Origin: Dokdonia sp. Dokd-P16
Lineage (GTDB): Bacteria; Bacteroidota; Bacteroidia; Flavobacteriales; Flavobacteriaceae
Assembly (NCBI RefSeq): GCF_003095655.1
Contig: NZ_CP029151.1
Location: 701,501-765,500, forward strand
Direction of reading: 5' to 3'
Length of the DNA stretch: 64,000 nucleotides
The position numbers and the translations under genes were made by a program. Positions 24,501 to 32,572 of this stretch are shown here, one piece after another; the stretch's first letter is position 1, and each line of letters opens with the position of its first letter. Below the pieces are notes generated by a model. The model worked only from the letters and a program-made list of their open reading frames with translations, had not been told where the DNA came from and did not search any database.

Positions 24501-25549
24501 AAGTGCTTACTTTTCTCATTTATTTTAACTATGAATAAATCAACTCTATCCCCTATGCTAGGTGCTGTCCCAAGCGGGATTTGATTTTTGTAAAACCTAT
24601 GAATAAACCCTACTTTGTCCTTAACAACAAAGTAAGGTGCTTCATTGTGGTCTACTTTATCATCAATAATTTCAAAATTATAGACTTTTTGAGGTGTGAA
24701 CTCTTTCTTAAAAGAAGCTATAAAATTTTGATATAATTTTAAATTCTGATCTCTGTTTACAGTGCAAATAATCCATTTTGGAAGACCGTAATCTAATTGA
24801 AATCCCAAAGCTTTGGTGGTATATTCTTCACCATTTAATTCTAGGCTTACAAGATTCTTTTCTCCGTTATAATCTTCCTTAAACCCTAAAACGTTAAACG
24901 TATAATCTTGACCATTTTGTAAATCGGTTCTACCATGAGATGAATGGATATGCTGTTCTTTAAGAGAAGAATCATCAAATATAAGTTTGTTATTTGATGA
25001 ATCTATTCCGGCAACCTTCAATTTTATTGATCCGTCGTGTATTAAAGACTTAAAGATTGGAGGCACAAAGTGCTCGTGATATTCATTATTTTCTAGGATA
25101 TATCCATTATTACGCGGACTAGGTGAGACATCAAAACTGTAATTCTCATACAATACGTAACTATTCACAACAGAGAAAGTTAATACAGGCTCACCATTAT
25201 CTTTAAACTTTTTCACAAATAGCTTTACAACATCACCAGGCGGCTGATAAATACGCTGTGAAGTATACGTATAAGCAGTATTACCTACAATATTAACAAT
25301 AGTGAAATTGTCTCTATTTTCTTTAATTTCAAAATCATAGTGTAGGCCTATTTCAAAATCTGTTACCTCGCTATGAGTTATACCTTGTTTTTTACATTCT
25401 TTACGCAATATTTCTGCCTGAGAAAGTAAGATACTCGTCGTAGGATTAAGATCTATAAGATGCCCTTTGTTTGCAAGAATGTCTGCCGCATAGCTAGTGG
25501 TAATATCAAGCTCTCTTAGTATTTTATTGAGTCGTACTGTACTATCCAT
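21533..25549 (-). CDS. Giant Schlafen/AlbA_2-domain protein in the R-M operon
   Basis: 1338 residues. The first 55 residues (RLNKILRELDITTSYAADIL...) look like the small helical N-terminal domain of bacterial IF-2. Several beta-rich blocks follow (about 65-400), then a long helical region (about 400-960). A clear AlbA_2 (Schlafen-type) domain spans about 966-1110: EDIVTEFKTSI, then FLNARGGKLFIGIKDNGNVV and a C-terminal strand LEYLVIEIPTS. The last 200 residues are beta-rich with no recognised domain. AlbA_2 domains bind or cleave nucleic acid in several defence proteins. It overlaps hsdS by 8 bp and precedes hsdR, so it is embedded in the R-M operon. No named family covers the whole protein that I recognise. 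Confidence 0.75.
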   Translation of the reverse strand: MDSTVRLNKILRELDITTSYAADILANKGHLIDLNPTTSILLSQAEILRKECKKQGITHSEVTDFEIGLHYDFEIKENRDNFTIVNIVGNTAYTYTSQRIYQPPGDVVKLFVKKFKDNGEPVLTFSVVNSYVLYENYSFDVSPSPRNNGYILENNEYHEHFVPPIFKSLIHDGSIKLKVAGIDSSNNKLIFDDSSLKEQHIHSSHGRTDLQNGQDYTFNVLGFKEDYNGEKNLVSLELNGEEYTTKALGFQLDYGLPKWIICTVNRDQNLKLYQNFIASFKKEFTPQKVYNFEIIDDKVDHNEAPYFVVKDKVGFIHRFYKNQIPLGTAPSIGDRVDLFIVKINEKSKHLRLDWYQKDIGVQRLFYSPEDIFNRIENYSYDSHLYALQDYVDGRLENIDEDGFKPPYLELFEQIERRNNNWFFSYLSLLTQFNNDLIKQKKYDKARDFINLYIQLEEWLIDSEFISGYSQSKKQDIVDNAEAIADKQEELLVLIDDLESNKHVNKLKKIYTRLSKHNIISKRDFEKTIQFLKWDSTLLKSNYELVYSVIHVLLDNKNIDIEEGDLNFLNQIISRAYASSYSSRNFVLTSGVQEFNEEDVEELFIENKHLFIQIRLNESLQLKQYAVMKSAEFVRNMALISPTLQQKKSFLLSSIDLVIKECSIGSLPMTCLTNLNQVQENVLQILEAKEKFKPKLFFYKKSGVLLTNNNGWLISNQISSFDKSLKPKDEIATILSLCDDRLKVVTTVDFASSYDGMNTSSTVFWGTFINKRLTLNDSYEELSDVILSKRYQYIRSVIKSLDYIVSLEESIERKIEALQAAKLMTVILRDNKSYYYDEMLRLYYRVNSLSQNIENEYFAQPVNAETLEKFPVLEKIQHIHSLINAIGKNNHDQVDYLIENATIDVKSIAKIVMAYNLIMDEFPEHQDMKHNLLELIQKKILNKVLFLDSPSLNLTEKYSVSKDARINEGREDIVTEFKTSIVYYPGSPEPEIDKQATQIVKVITGFLNARGGKLFIGIKDNGNVVGLDSDLRQLEVNIDGYERVLRKYIVKLTSVTVNGLLEFNFLKENNLEYLVIEIPTSNKLIDFKGDFYQRQGTETRLIKGQDLTSLFQQKLGSQPTINEELHIPNTQAELKFSPESSTVYDEDKVLVIANYRDQKGKYKLSIFDDRTWVWSDADKNFDFGAQFEFNIANRDSYLIICFSEGRLAKFRTRSFLSRNKNEKQHNTFALRPDSEIVSIFEIENDRDFLVKTSFSGATYLKIINSSEAGEVRNRLASQGTYFIDSNNDGVISIQPINLTEIINPQYSRLQMSKQTLGIESSSSKIKELVEELKQKNFLD

Positions 25550-26786
25550 TTATTCTCAATCTCTTCTTACCAGTAAGCAATTGCTGCATGAGTCCTTTCT
25601 TTTGAAGCTGTAGCTGGTTGCGCTGGGTGGTTAATAATGCTATTTCTTGGTCTGCGGTGTTTAATACTTGGGCGATGGCGGTTTGTTCTTCGTAACTAGG
25701 AATTGTAATTTTTAACTTATTTAATTCTTTTTTACTTAAAACACGGTTTCTACCAGCACCACCTGGTGAAATTAACTCTAATAAAAATCGGAATTTTTTA
25801 GTCTGAATAAACTGTCTAAAATATTCGACGTGACTTAAGTCTTTTTTGAAGGTATAAGTAGGGAATCGGTGTGATACTAATGCACCTTTATCGACATCCT
25901 TAACAATTGCAATAGCTCCTTCCCAAGCAAAAGTGATATTGACTATCAAATCATCTGGTTCAACTAGGTATAATGTAGTGATTGCAATATCCTCAGGTTT
26001 GAAATCATTGTTTTGAAATGTTCCTTTACAATGACTTCTAATACCCAATTTCGTAAAAGGTTCAAATGGTTTTTCTACAGGTCTCGGATTGTAGCCTAAA
26101 AAGTAATCAAACCGATTTGTTTCCCATTCCCCAACAAAACCAGGCAAGCGTTTTTCACCACTTAACAGCTGTTGCATCAGGGCTTTTTTAAGCTGTTGCT
26201 TTGCTTTTATAAGGGTATCTAGTTTTGTGATGGCGGTGTCCCAAGTACTGAGACAGTTGGCGATGGCTTTTTGTTCTGGAAGTGGTGGGACTGGCAAAGT
26301 TACATTTCGAAAATCATTAGTTCCTAACTCCAAAAAAGTACTTCCTGACGATAACCTTATCAGTCTTTGCTTAGAATTGAGAATTACGTAATAAAGAAAA
26401 TTAGTATCATTAAACTGATCAACAATAAGATTTTTAAATCCCTGATTTGTACATGCTTCACTAGATGCAATTGCTAATTCACCAATTGTAGCCCTTGTAC
26501 ACACCATAATGGTGCCTTTTGGGAATAATGTCGCGGAAGAGTTTTCTAAACCTAATTTTGAAATCTGTCTTTTAGAAAGATTTGCATATTTTCCAAAATT
26601 TGAAATATCCGTTGGAGTATACCAAGTAAAATCATCTTTCCAATAATTCCCAACTGAGGTAGATGGTGTACCACCAGTAACTACTTTTCCTAATTGAACT
26701 ACTTTTTTTATGTTCCAATCCTCAGGAATCCAACCTAGTTTTGTTATTTTAAAGCCTTCTATCTTTTCTACAATTATTTCTTTCAT
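25542..26786 (-). CDS. hsdS: Type I restriction specificity subunit S (two target domains)
   Basis: 414 residues. Two target-recognition domains (about 15-160 and 220-370), each followed by a coiled-coil spacer with nearly repeated ends, LKKALMQQLLSGEKRLPGF (about 200) and QKKGLMQQLLTGKKRL (C-terminus). The typical TRD phrases LPVPPLPEQKAIANCL and ITIPSYEEQTAIAQVL are present. It sets the bipartite DNA target shared by methylation and restriction. Gap of 6 bp after the Z1 gene. Confidence 0.93.
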   Translation of the reverse strand: MKEIIVEKIEGFKITKLGWIPEDWNIKKVVQLGKVVTGGTPSTSVGNYWKDDFTWYTPTDISNFGKYANLSKRQISKLGLENSSATLFPKGTIMVCTRATIGELAIASSEACTNQGFKNLIVDQFNDTNFLYYVILNSKQRLIRLSSGSTFLELGTNDFRNVTLPVPPLPEQKAIANCLSTWDTAITKLDTLIKAKQQLKKALMQQLLSGEKRLPGFVGEWETNRFDYFLGYNPRPVEKPFEPFTKLGIRSHCKGTFQNNDFKPEDIAITTLYLVEPDDLIVNITFAWEGAIAIVKDVDKGALVSHRFPTYTFKKDLSHVEYFRQFIQTKKFRFLLELISPGGAGRNRVLSKKELNKLKITIPSYEEQTAIAQVLNTADQEIALLTTQRNQLQLQKKGLMQQLLTGKKRLRING

Positions 26787-26792
26787 AATTTT

Positions 26793-28910
26793 CTACTCGT
26801 GGTTTGTCGCTACGATAGCTGGTGGCGTAGCACTTGGCGCGATAAGAACTGGCCACCAAAATGGTGTGTTTTTCCATCCTTTTTCTTTATCGCCATTTTG
26901 TTCTAATAATATTAAGGCACAGGTATCGTTGGCAAGTTGTCGTGCTAATGGTGTGTCTTTATTACCATCATCTGGGTTATCAGTATAAGCACCACTGGCT
27001 TTTATGCGACTTATATTGCGGTCGTGTTTGATCAATACTTTAACTTTTTCTCTATTTTCAGCCTGATTTGCCCTATGAGAAAAACGTTTCATCATTGCTA
27101 CATAGGTAGTAACGTCCCAGTTGTATCCTTCTTCAAAATCTAGCGTATGAATTATAAGTGATAAAATTTCCTTTGCCAGACCATAGCTTATAGTCGCAGT
27201 TCCTCTATCATCTAATGGTATCGCATCTATTAAATTATTTAAATTTTTACGTACCGCCTTAAGAGTTTGTATCGGGCCTGTAGTAAAACCTATTGGTAAA
27301 AAACGTTTGCCCGGTCGAATGACCTCTATGTCAGAGATTAATATTTTATTAGGTGCACAAGGTCTTATTTCATTTTGTGGATCTCTTTCTACAAAAGCAA
27401 CACCGTCGTGATGCTCACCTCTTACATATGCCTCTCTAGTAACTGCATCTAAATGATGCATCCGAGCCATAGCCCTATGTATGCGATTTGTGGTATAAAG
27501 CCTGGTCACAGACACATCATCTTTTGCTCGTGCTCCATACATACGACTGTGCTGTAGAACAGTATCTTGTTGAAATATTCTTGGATTACGACCATAGAAA
27601 AAGCCTAATAAATTTGCAATAGTGATACCTCTATCTAAGGTGTAACCACCCACAAAAATGTTATAGGGATTATCTAATCTTAACTGACCATCAGAACCCA
27701 AAATACTCATAATATCATTATCACTATTCACTTTTACAATACCATAATATTCTTTGGTCAAATAGTCTTTTACAAAGTCATAAACTTCTTGATAACTAGG
27801 TACCTTTTCACGAGTTAATCTTGCAGAAACTTTAATAGCTTCATAATTTGATTTTATAATTTCGTCAAAATATAGGCTATCCTTTTTTGCTTCATTTTGT
27901 AATTGGCTTAAAAACTCTGTGATAAGTGTCATTTGCCAATCGTGCCTCGCTTTCGATATTTCTGTATGAAACAAGAAACTAGACTTATAGACTTTACCTA
28001 ATTCTATATTCCTTATTGCACCAGCTACAAAGTAACTCGTTACTGCATTCCTTAAAGTAGCTAATCTTGGAGTGTACAAAACGTTTCTTAAAATCGTAGC
28101 GTGACTTCTACTTAAAGCCTCTAGCTCATCTATAGTAACAGGAGCGTGTATAAAGTTAGCCGGATTGCCTTCTAACTCACTATCTTCAAAATATACCTTA
28201 CCACCTACATACTTATCGTGTATAGGAACTAATGAGGTAAATTTAGGTCTCATAGGCGCATATGTCTCTCCATTGAGGTGTATAACCTCTGGTTGCAAAT
28301 ACAGATTATAAGGAGTTGCAGTAACTTGTAGGAAGTCATATTGTTTATCAAAAAGCTGTCTTATATCACTTATTTTGACTGCAAGCGTGTTCATAGAAAC
28401 TCCATCATCTGCATTTTTATCTCTTTTAAAGCCATTTGATGCAAAGTCTGCTTCATCGTCTATAAAAAGAGTTTTTTTATTTTTAAAGGCACTATATTCT
28501 TCAAATAAGTTTTGCAACCTGTCCAAATTATTAGTTTCCTTTTTAACGACAATAATGAGCTTTTGATTAAGTAACCATGGTGTAAGAGTAGGCATATTTA
28601 AAATATCATAGACCTTTACTTCATCCGCTAGTAACTGTTCTTCAAATTCACTTTCTAATCTTCTTATTGTTTGATTTGCTAGTGCACGAGTTCCTTTGGT
28701 AAGAATAATAGTCATGTCATAGCCTTGATCAAATGCTAGCGCCATTATACCTATAAAACACCTGGTTTTACCACTTTGTATATTACCTAAAAGTAAAGCT
28801 GGATGCCTAACGTCAGTTTCCATCTTTTGCAACTTGTCTACTGTGTCTATGATACAACTTTCTAATGCTGGGTCGTAGCCTTTGGTCTTTTTAAATTTTG
28901 GAAATATCAT
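26793..28910 (-). CDS. Z1-domain P-loop ATPase
   Basis: 705 residues. Walker A LGNIQSGKTRC (residues 42-49) and Walker B TLFIDDEADF (148-156), then VTATPYNLYL (a helicase-like motif III) and GGYTLDRGITIANLLGFFYG with SRMYGARAKDD (motifs V and VI). This is the Z1 ATPase layout known from restriction-associated operons. It sits between hsdM and hsdS with 3-bp and 6-bp gaps, so it is made with the methyltransferase complex. Probably a DNA-dependent motor or remodeler; not part of a standard type I system. Confidence 0.85.
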   Translation of the reverse strand: MIFPKFKKTKGYDPALESCIIDTVDKLQKMETDVRHPALLLGNIQSGKTRCFIGIMALAFDQGYDMTIILTKGTRALANQTIRRLESEFEEQLLADEVKVYDILNMPTLTPWLLNQKLIIVVKKETNNLDRLQNLFEEYSAFKNKKTLFIDDEADFASNGFKRDKNADDGVSMNTLAVKISDIRQLFDKQYDFLQVTATPYNLYLQPEVIHLNGETYAPMRPKFTSLVPIHDKYVGGKVYFEDSELEGNPANFIHAPVTIDELEALSRSHATILRNVLYTPRLATLRNAVTSYFVAGAIRNIELGKVYKSSFLFHTEISKARHDWQMTLITEFLSQLQNEAKKDSLYFDEIIKSNYEAIKVSARLTREKVPSYQEVYDFVKDYLTKEYYGIVKVNSDNDIMSILGSDGQLRLDNPYNIFVGGYTLDRGITIANLLGFFYGRNPRIFQQDTVLQHSRMYGARAKDDVSVTRLYTTNRIHRAMARMHHLDAVTREAYVRGEHHDGVAFVERDPQNEIRPCAPNKILISDIEVIRPGKRFLPIGFTTGPIQTLKAVRKNLNNLIDAIPLDDRGTATISYGLAKEILSLIIHTLDFEEGYNWDVTTYVAMMKRFSHRANQAENREKVKVLIKHDRNISRIKASGAYTDNPDDGNKDTPLARQLANDTCALILLEQNGDKEKGWKNTPFWWPVLIAPSATPPAIVATNHE

Positions 28911-28913
28911 AGC

Positions 28914-30440
28914 TTATAAATTTAATTCTTTTAAATACTCTTGCATTTTTGCCTGTATACCTTTCAGCCCTTCTTCTAACTGCTGGATCTCTGTCTGTAC
29001 CTGTGTAATATCTACTTCAGCATCTTCTTCAAATGTATCTACATAACGCGGTATGTTGAGGTTGTACTCGTTCTCTTCCAGCTCTTCCCGTGTAGCAACA
29101 TAACTGTATTTATCTTCTACTACGCCTGTAGTGATTTTGCTTTCGCGAAAGCGTACATAACTATCTACTATATGATCTAAATGAGCTGTAGATAGTACAT
29201 TTTGATTCTTGCCACTGTCATATTCTTCACTGGCATCTATAAATAGCGTTTCTGTAAGGTCTCCTTTACCTTTATTAAATATGAGAACCGCTGCTGGAAT
29301 ACCTGTACCAAAAAACAGATTTGCAGGTAAACCTATAACGGCATCTAGCAAGTTATCTTCTATGACTCTGCGACGTATGCGACCTTCGGCACCGCCGCGA
29401 AAAAGCACACCATGAGGCACGACAACGCCTATCTTACCAGTATCTTCATAAGCACTTTCTATCATATGCAATATAAATGCCCAGTCGCCTTTACTCTTAG
29501 GCGGTACCCCACGAGAGAAACGGTTGTATTTATCAGTCTCAGCATTTTCTTGTCCCCATTTATCTAGGGAAAAAGGAGGATTTGCCACTACGGTATCAAA
29601 TTTCATTAAGTGATCACCTTCGGTATGTTTAGGAGTACGTAACGTATCACCCCAACGTATAGAGGCATTATCAAAACCATGCAAAAACATATTCATTACT
29701 GCAAGTGCCCACGTACTGCCATTTGCTTCCTGACCGTATAAAGAGAAGTCGCCAGAATCTACTTGTTTCCCTGCTTTAATCAATAAAGAGGCACTTCCAC
29801 ATGTAGGATCGTATATACGCGCTCCAGACTTAGACTTGGTGAGTCTAGCTAGTAGAATAGATACTTCTTTAGGCGTGTAAAATTCTCCCGCTTTTTTACC
29901 AGCGTCACTGGCAAAGTTACTGATCAAGTATTCATAAGTATCCCCTAGAACATCTTGACCTTCTAAAGCAGATGGTCTAAGGTTTAGTTTATTAAAGTCA
30001 GTAAGCAGGTTTTTAAGTCTTGCGTTCTTATCCTTTTTCTCACCAAGATTACTGCTATTAAAACTGATGTTTCTAAAGATACCTGCACCATCGCTACTAG
30101 TTAGTTTTTCACGGTTTGCTTCTTCCAGATCTTTAAGAGCAATATCTATAAGCTCACCTATGTTAGGCTCGTTACGTTTGTCATATAAATCGGCAAAATG
30201 ACTGTGCTCAGGAACCATGAAACGTTCTGATGCCATAGCACGTTCTGCACGTTCTATATTACCATCATAGTTTTTTAAATGTGCCTCATAACGTTCTGTA
30301 TAGGTGTCAGAAACGTATTTAAGAAATAGCATCACAAGAATATAGTCTTTATACTGACTAGGATCTATGACTCCTCTAAAGGTATCGCAGGCTTGCCATA
30401 CGACTCTATTAATATCTGTGGTTGAAATTTTATCACTCAT
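28914..30440 (-). CDS. hsdM: Type I DNA methyltransferase subunit M
   Basis: 508 residues. N-terminal helical domain (VVWQACDTFRGVIDPSQYKD), then an N6-adenine methyltransferase: AGEFYTPKEVSILLARL, SAM motif YDPTCGSASLLIKAG (about 210-224) and catalytic VVANPPFSLDKWG (NPPF, about 285). C-terminal coiled coil QTEIQQLEEGLKGIQAKMQE. It starts one base after the half-size S gene and is the second gene of the operon. Confidence 0.96.
   Translation of the reverse strand: MSDKISTTDINRVVWQACDTFRGVIDPSQYKDYILVMLFLKYVSDTYTERYEAHLKNYDGNIERAERAMASERFMVPEHSHFADLYDKRNEPNIGELIDIALKDLEEANREKLTSSDGAGIFRNISFNSSNLGEKKDKNARLKNLLTDFNKLNLRPSALEGQDVLGDTYEYLISNFASDAGKKAGEFYTPKEVSILLARLTKSKSGARIYDPTCGSASLLIKAGKQVDSGDFSLYGQEANGSTWALAVMNMFLHGFDNASIRWGDTLRTPKHTEGDHLMKFDTVVANPPFSLDKWGQENAETDKYNRFSRGVPPKSKGDWAFILHMIESAYEDTGKIGVVVPHGVLFRGGAEGRIRRRVIEDNLLDAVIGLPANLFFGTGIPAAVLIFNKGKGDLTETLFIDASEEYDSGKNQNVLSTAHLDHIVDSYVRFRESKITTGVVEDKYSYVATREELEENEYNLNIPRYVDTFEEDAEVDITQVQTEIQQLEEGLKGIQAKMQEYLKELNL
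29139..29152. repeat. GCTTTCGCGAAAGC palindrome, copy 10 (coding)
   Basis: Exact core inside hsdM, reading RFRES on the minus strand (about residues 430-434). Confidence 0.95.
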
Positions 30441-30441
30441 G

Positions 30442-30996
30442 TTATATTGTTTTACTTTTAAGTTGAAGTTCTAATTTGGTTGTTTTTAGTTGATCTAGTT
30501 GTTTTATAATCCTGGTTTCTTGTTTTTTGAGCTGGTCTAGTGTAACAATTATATGTTGAGTTTTTAAATCAGGCACATCGATAGTAAGGTCACCTAAAAT
30601 AGTTTTATTAATTGCGGGTAATACAGAACCACGTCCATATTTAATGAGTTCATTTTGAGTAGTACTCAAATTAATAAACCACACTAGGTATTTAGGCATA
30701 ACCGTAGATTCTATGTTTTTCAACACCATAAAAATAGAAGAAGCAACCGCTGGTTGTTTCTCCCCTTGATAAGTATGTGCTGTAAAACCATGATGCCCTT
30801 TTGAAAGCACCAATACGTCTCCTTTCTCAAGAAAGTGTCTATCCATTTTAGAGGAGGGCATCAAACTAGGTGCTGTCTGAGTATCTATCTCATGAGAACT
30901 AATAAAATCCCGAGCGCTCAAGTAATAAATACTTCCCTCAGGATTTCTACGGCCATTAATACCAGATGTTATTTTCGCAATATTGCTTAACTTCAT
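30442..30996 (-). CDS. Half-size specificity subunit (single target domain)
   Basis: 184 residues, about half an HsdS. One target-recognition domain: NIAKITSGINGRRNPEGSIY start, LEKGDVLVLSKGHHGF, GRGSVLPAINKTILGDLTIDVP, then a single coiled coil DQLKKQETRIIKQLDQLKTTKLE. It heads the operon, one base before hsdM. It may dimerise to give a symmetric target, or swap with full-length HsdS. It could also be a truncated remnant, but the frame is intact and tightly coupled. Confidence 0.8.
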   Translation of the reverse strand: MKLSNIAKITSGINGRRNPEGSIYYLSARDFISSHEIDTQTAPSLMPSSKMDRHFLEKGDVLVLSKGHHGFTAHTYQGEKQPAVASSIFMVLKNIESTVMPKYLVWFINLSTTQNELIKYGRGSVLPAINKTILGDLTIDVPDLKTQHIIVTLDQLKKQETRIIKQLDQLKTTKLELQLKSKTI

Positions 30997-31018
30997 TTTA
31001 TTTGTTGTTATTCGATTA

Positions 31019-31026
31019 CAAAGATA
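31019..31026 (-). promoter_or_regulatory. -7 box of the R-M operon
   Basis: TATCTTTG on the minus strand, a perfect TAnnTTTG, 22 bp before the start of the half-size S gene. No convincing -33 TTG is visible. The remaining non-coding stretch 31027-31379 is AT-rich and shows no gene I can support. Confidence 0.55.
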
Positions 31027-31379
31027 TAAGTTTTATTTGATATTATAAATTTATTTTATTGTTATAGATGTACAAAAATTAATTTTTTCTAAATTCTCTT
31101 AGTATTCACAGTAGTTAAGAGTGTCTAAAAAAAATTAAAAAATATTGTAATGAACTAAAAATCTATATGCTACCACAATATTTAAGTCAATATCCTAGCC
31201 TATCAGACATTAAAAAGAACCATAAGGCGCAAATTCCATCTAAGTACTCTAATTAAAATTACTCATGTTTTCAATTATCGATTAAAATTTGACAAACTGA
31301 TTTTATATAACCTATAAATTGCACCCAGATTGGTGTTTGAGCTACCAACAAATGCTCTTATTTATAAAAATTAGTAATT

Positions 31380-31508
31380 ATGTCAAAAAAACCAATGACT
31401 TCAAGTGCAGCAAGTAGAATACAATCATCAACTGCAAAAACATCAGGAACCGTATCTAAAAATAGCTTTGCTGCACGCGCGACAAGTGCAGCTACTAAAA
31501 CAAAATAA
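31380..31508 (+). CDS. Small Ser/Ala/Thr/Lys-rich protein
   Basis: 42 residues from ATG 31380: MSKKPMTSSAASRIQSSTAK and then TSGTVSKNSFAARATSAATK. Basic, disordered-looking, without hydrophobic segments; it resembles the small 'seed-maturation/YmdF-like' proteins often seen on mobile elements. Followed 2 bp later by another small gene on the same strand. Confidence 0.55.
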   Translation: MSKKPMTSSAASRIQSSTAKTSGTVSKNSFAARATSAATKTK

Positions 31509-31510
31509 TT

Positions 31511-31615
31511 ATGAGCGCATTTAAAGAAGATTACCAGCCCACGCAAGATGACTTGGATAATAGATCTGATCAACTTAACCCTAACAATGATGAGTATAAG
31601 GGAGATAATGATTAA
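31511..31615 (+). CDS. Small acidic protein
   Basis: 34 residues: MSAFKEDYQPTQDDLDNRSD then QLNPNNDEYKGDND. Strongly acidic, whereas the gene before it is strongly basic; they may be co-expressed as a charge-complementary pair, which is only a suggestion. A hairpin with T-run follows at 31643. Confidence 0.45.
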   Translation: MSAFKEDYQPTQDDLDNRSDQLNPNNDEYKGDND

Positions 31616-31642
31616 CGTAAAATGATAATTAACTACATTTAT

Positions 31643-31668
31643 CCCGCTCACTAAGAGCGGGTTTTTTT
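31643..31668 (+). terminator. Intrinsic terminator after the two small genes
   Basis: CCCGCTC (31643-31649) and GAGCGGG (31655-31661) form a 7-bp GC-rich stem with loop ACTAA, followed by seven T. The next gene's nominal ATG follows the T-run at once, so either that gene starts further in or it has a promoter inside its first codons. Confidence 0.85.
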
Positions 31669-32478
31669 ATGAAAGCTATCCTACCACATTTATTCGAATT
31701 TATAAATTCTAAGATGCCTCATTACATAGGTGTTTTTGAAAAACTAGCCATACAAAGAAGTGGATCTAAGGAGGTATTTAAAGCTAAACTTGCGGAGCGC
31801 ATTGAATCTGACGGCGAAGCCAAAGCTACCTTAGATATTCTTTTTCCAGTAAGAGAATGGAATGAAGAGAGCATAGAGCTCATTCAGCAAGCTGAACACA
31901 TGAGGGGACTAAATGACTTTATAACTGGCGTCGTACAAACTGACTTGATGAATACCTTTATAGATCTAGACGCATTATTTAAGCATACCCACCCCCTAGC
32001 ATTAGTATTGGCAGGCTTTGGAATATTTGAATGGTTGAATACGAATATGCTATCCATGGAGTCACTGGAACATGACATTAATATGAGTAAGAACACTCGT
32101 CGCACTTGGCTTAAGTTCTTTTTTGAAAAGCCAACTGATAGCTTAGAAATTACAACTAAGCCACACAAGTTCTACAAGGTGCGTAAAATAAGCCCAAAGG
32201 ATTACTTTCATATATGGGGTAAATTCATCACAGTAGACATGGACTATTTTGATGATGACTTTAAAGAGAGAATAGCTGCACTAAAACAAGGATGGGTTGT
32301 TTCTAAAAAAGATCTAAAGAATAAATACAACAAAAGATCTGAAGATATTAAAATAGCGTTAGAAGACGCAGTTGAACAGCCAGACTATCCAAGCTCATGG
32401 CCAAAGGTAATCCCAGATAAAGACAAATTTCCTTATAGTGTTTCTCTTTTTATTGCTCGAGAATTAAGCTTGATGTAA
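31669..32478 (+). CDS. Hypothetical island protein
   Basis: 269 residues, no signal peptide; helical with aromatic clusters (FGIFEWLNTNMLSM) and a Lys-rich middle (TTKPHKFYKVRKISPKDYFH). I recognise no domain. The nominal start directly abuts a terminator T-run; Met16 (31714) is a possible alternative. It is the only sizeable plus-strand island gene other than the IS and converges on the primase-like gene. A weak CCATTT/AAATGG hairpin lies in the 94-bp gap after it. Confidence 0.6.
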   Translation: MKAILPHLFEFINSKMPHYIGVFEKLAIQRSGSKEVFKAKLAERIESDGEAKATLDILFPVREWNEESIELIQQAEHMRGLNDFITGVVQTDLMNTFIDLDALFKHTHPLALVLAGFGIFEWLNTNMLSMESLEHDINMSKNTRRTWLKFFFEKPTDSLEITTKPHKFYKVRKISPKDYFHIWGKFITVDMDYFDDDFKERIAALKQGWVVSKKDLKNKYNKRSEDIKIALEDAVEQPDYPSSWPKVIPDKDKFPYSVSLFIARELSLM

Positions 32479-32572
32479 TTACCACTTATTCCATTTACTT
32501 TGAAATGGCACATATTAATACTTTTCTATTCATAGGAGTGATGTATTAGATATTTCAGTTTCTCTACGAAAC

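Noticed and set aside
31358-31651. Minus-strand hydrophobic frame opposite the two tiny genes
   Set aside because: The plus-strand frames have better composition and a terminator in the right place.
32490-32507. CCATTT/AAATGG hairpin between convergent island genes
   Set aside because: Short AT-rich stem without a T-run; too weak to call a terminator.
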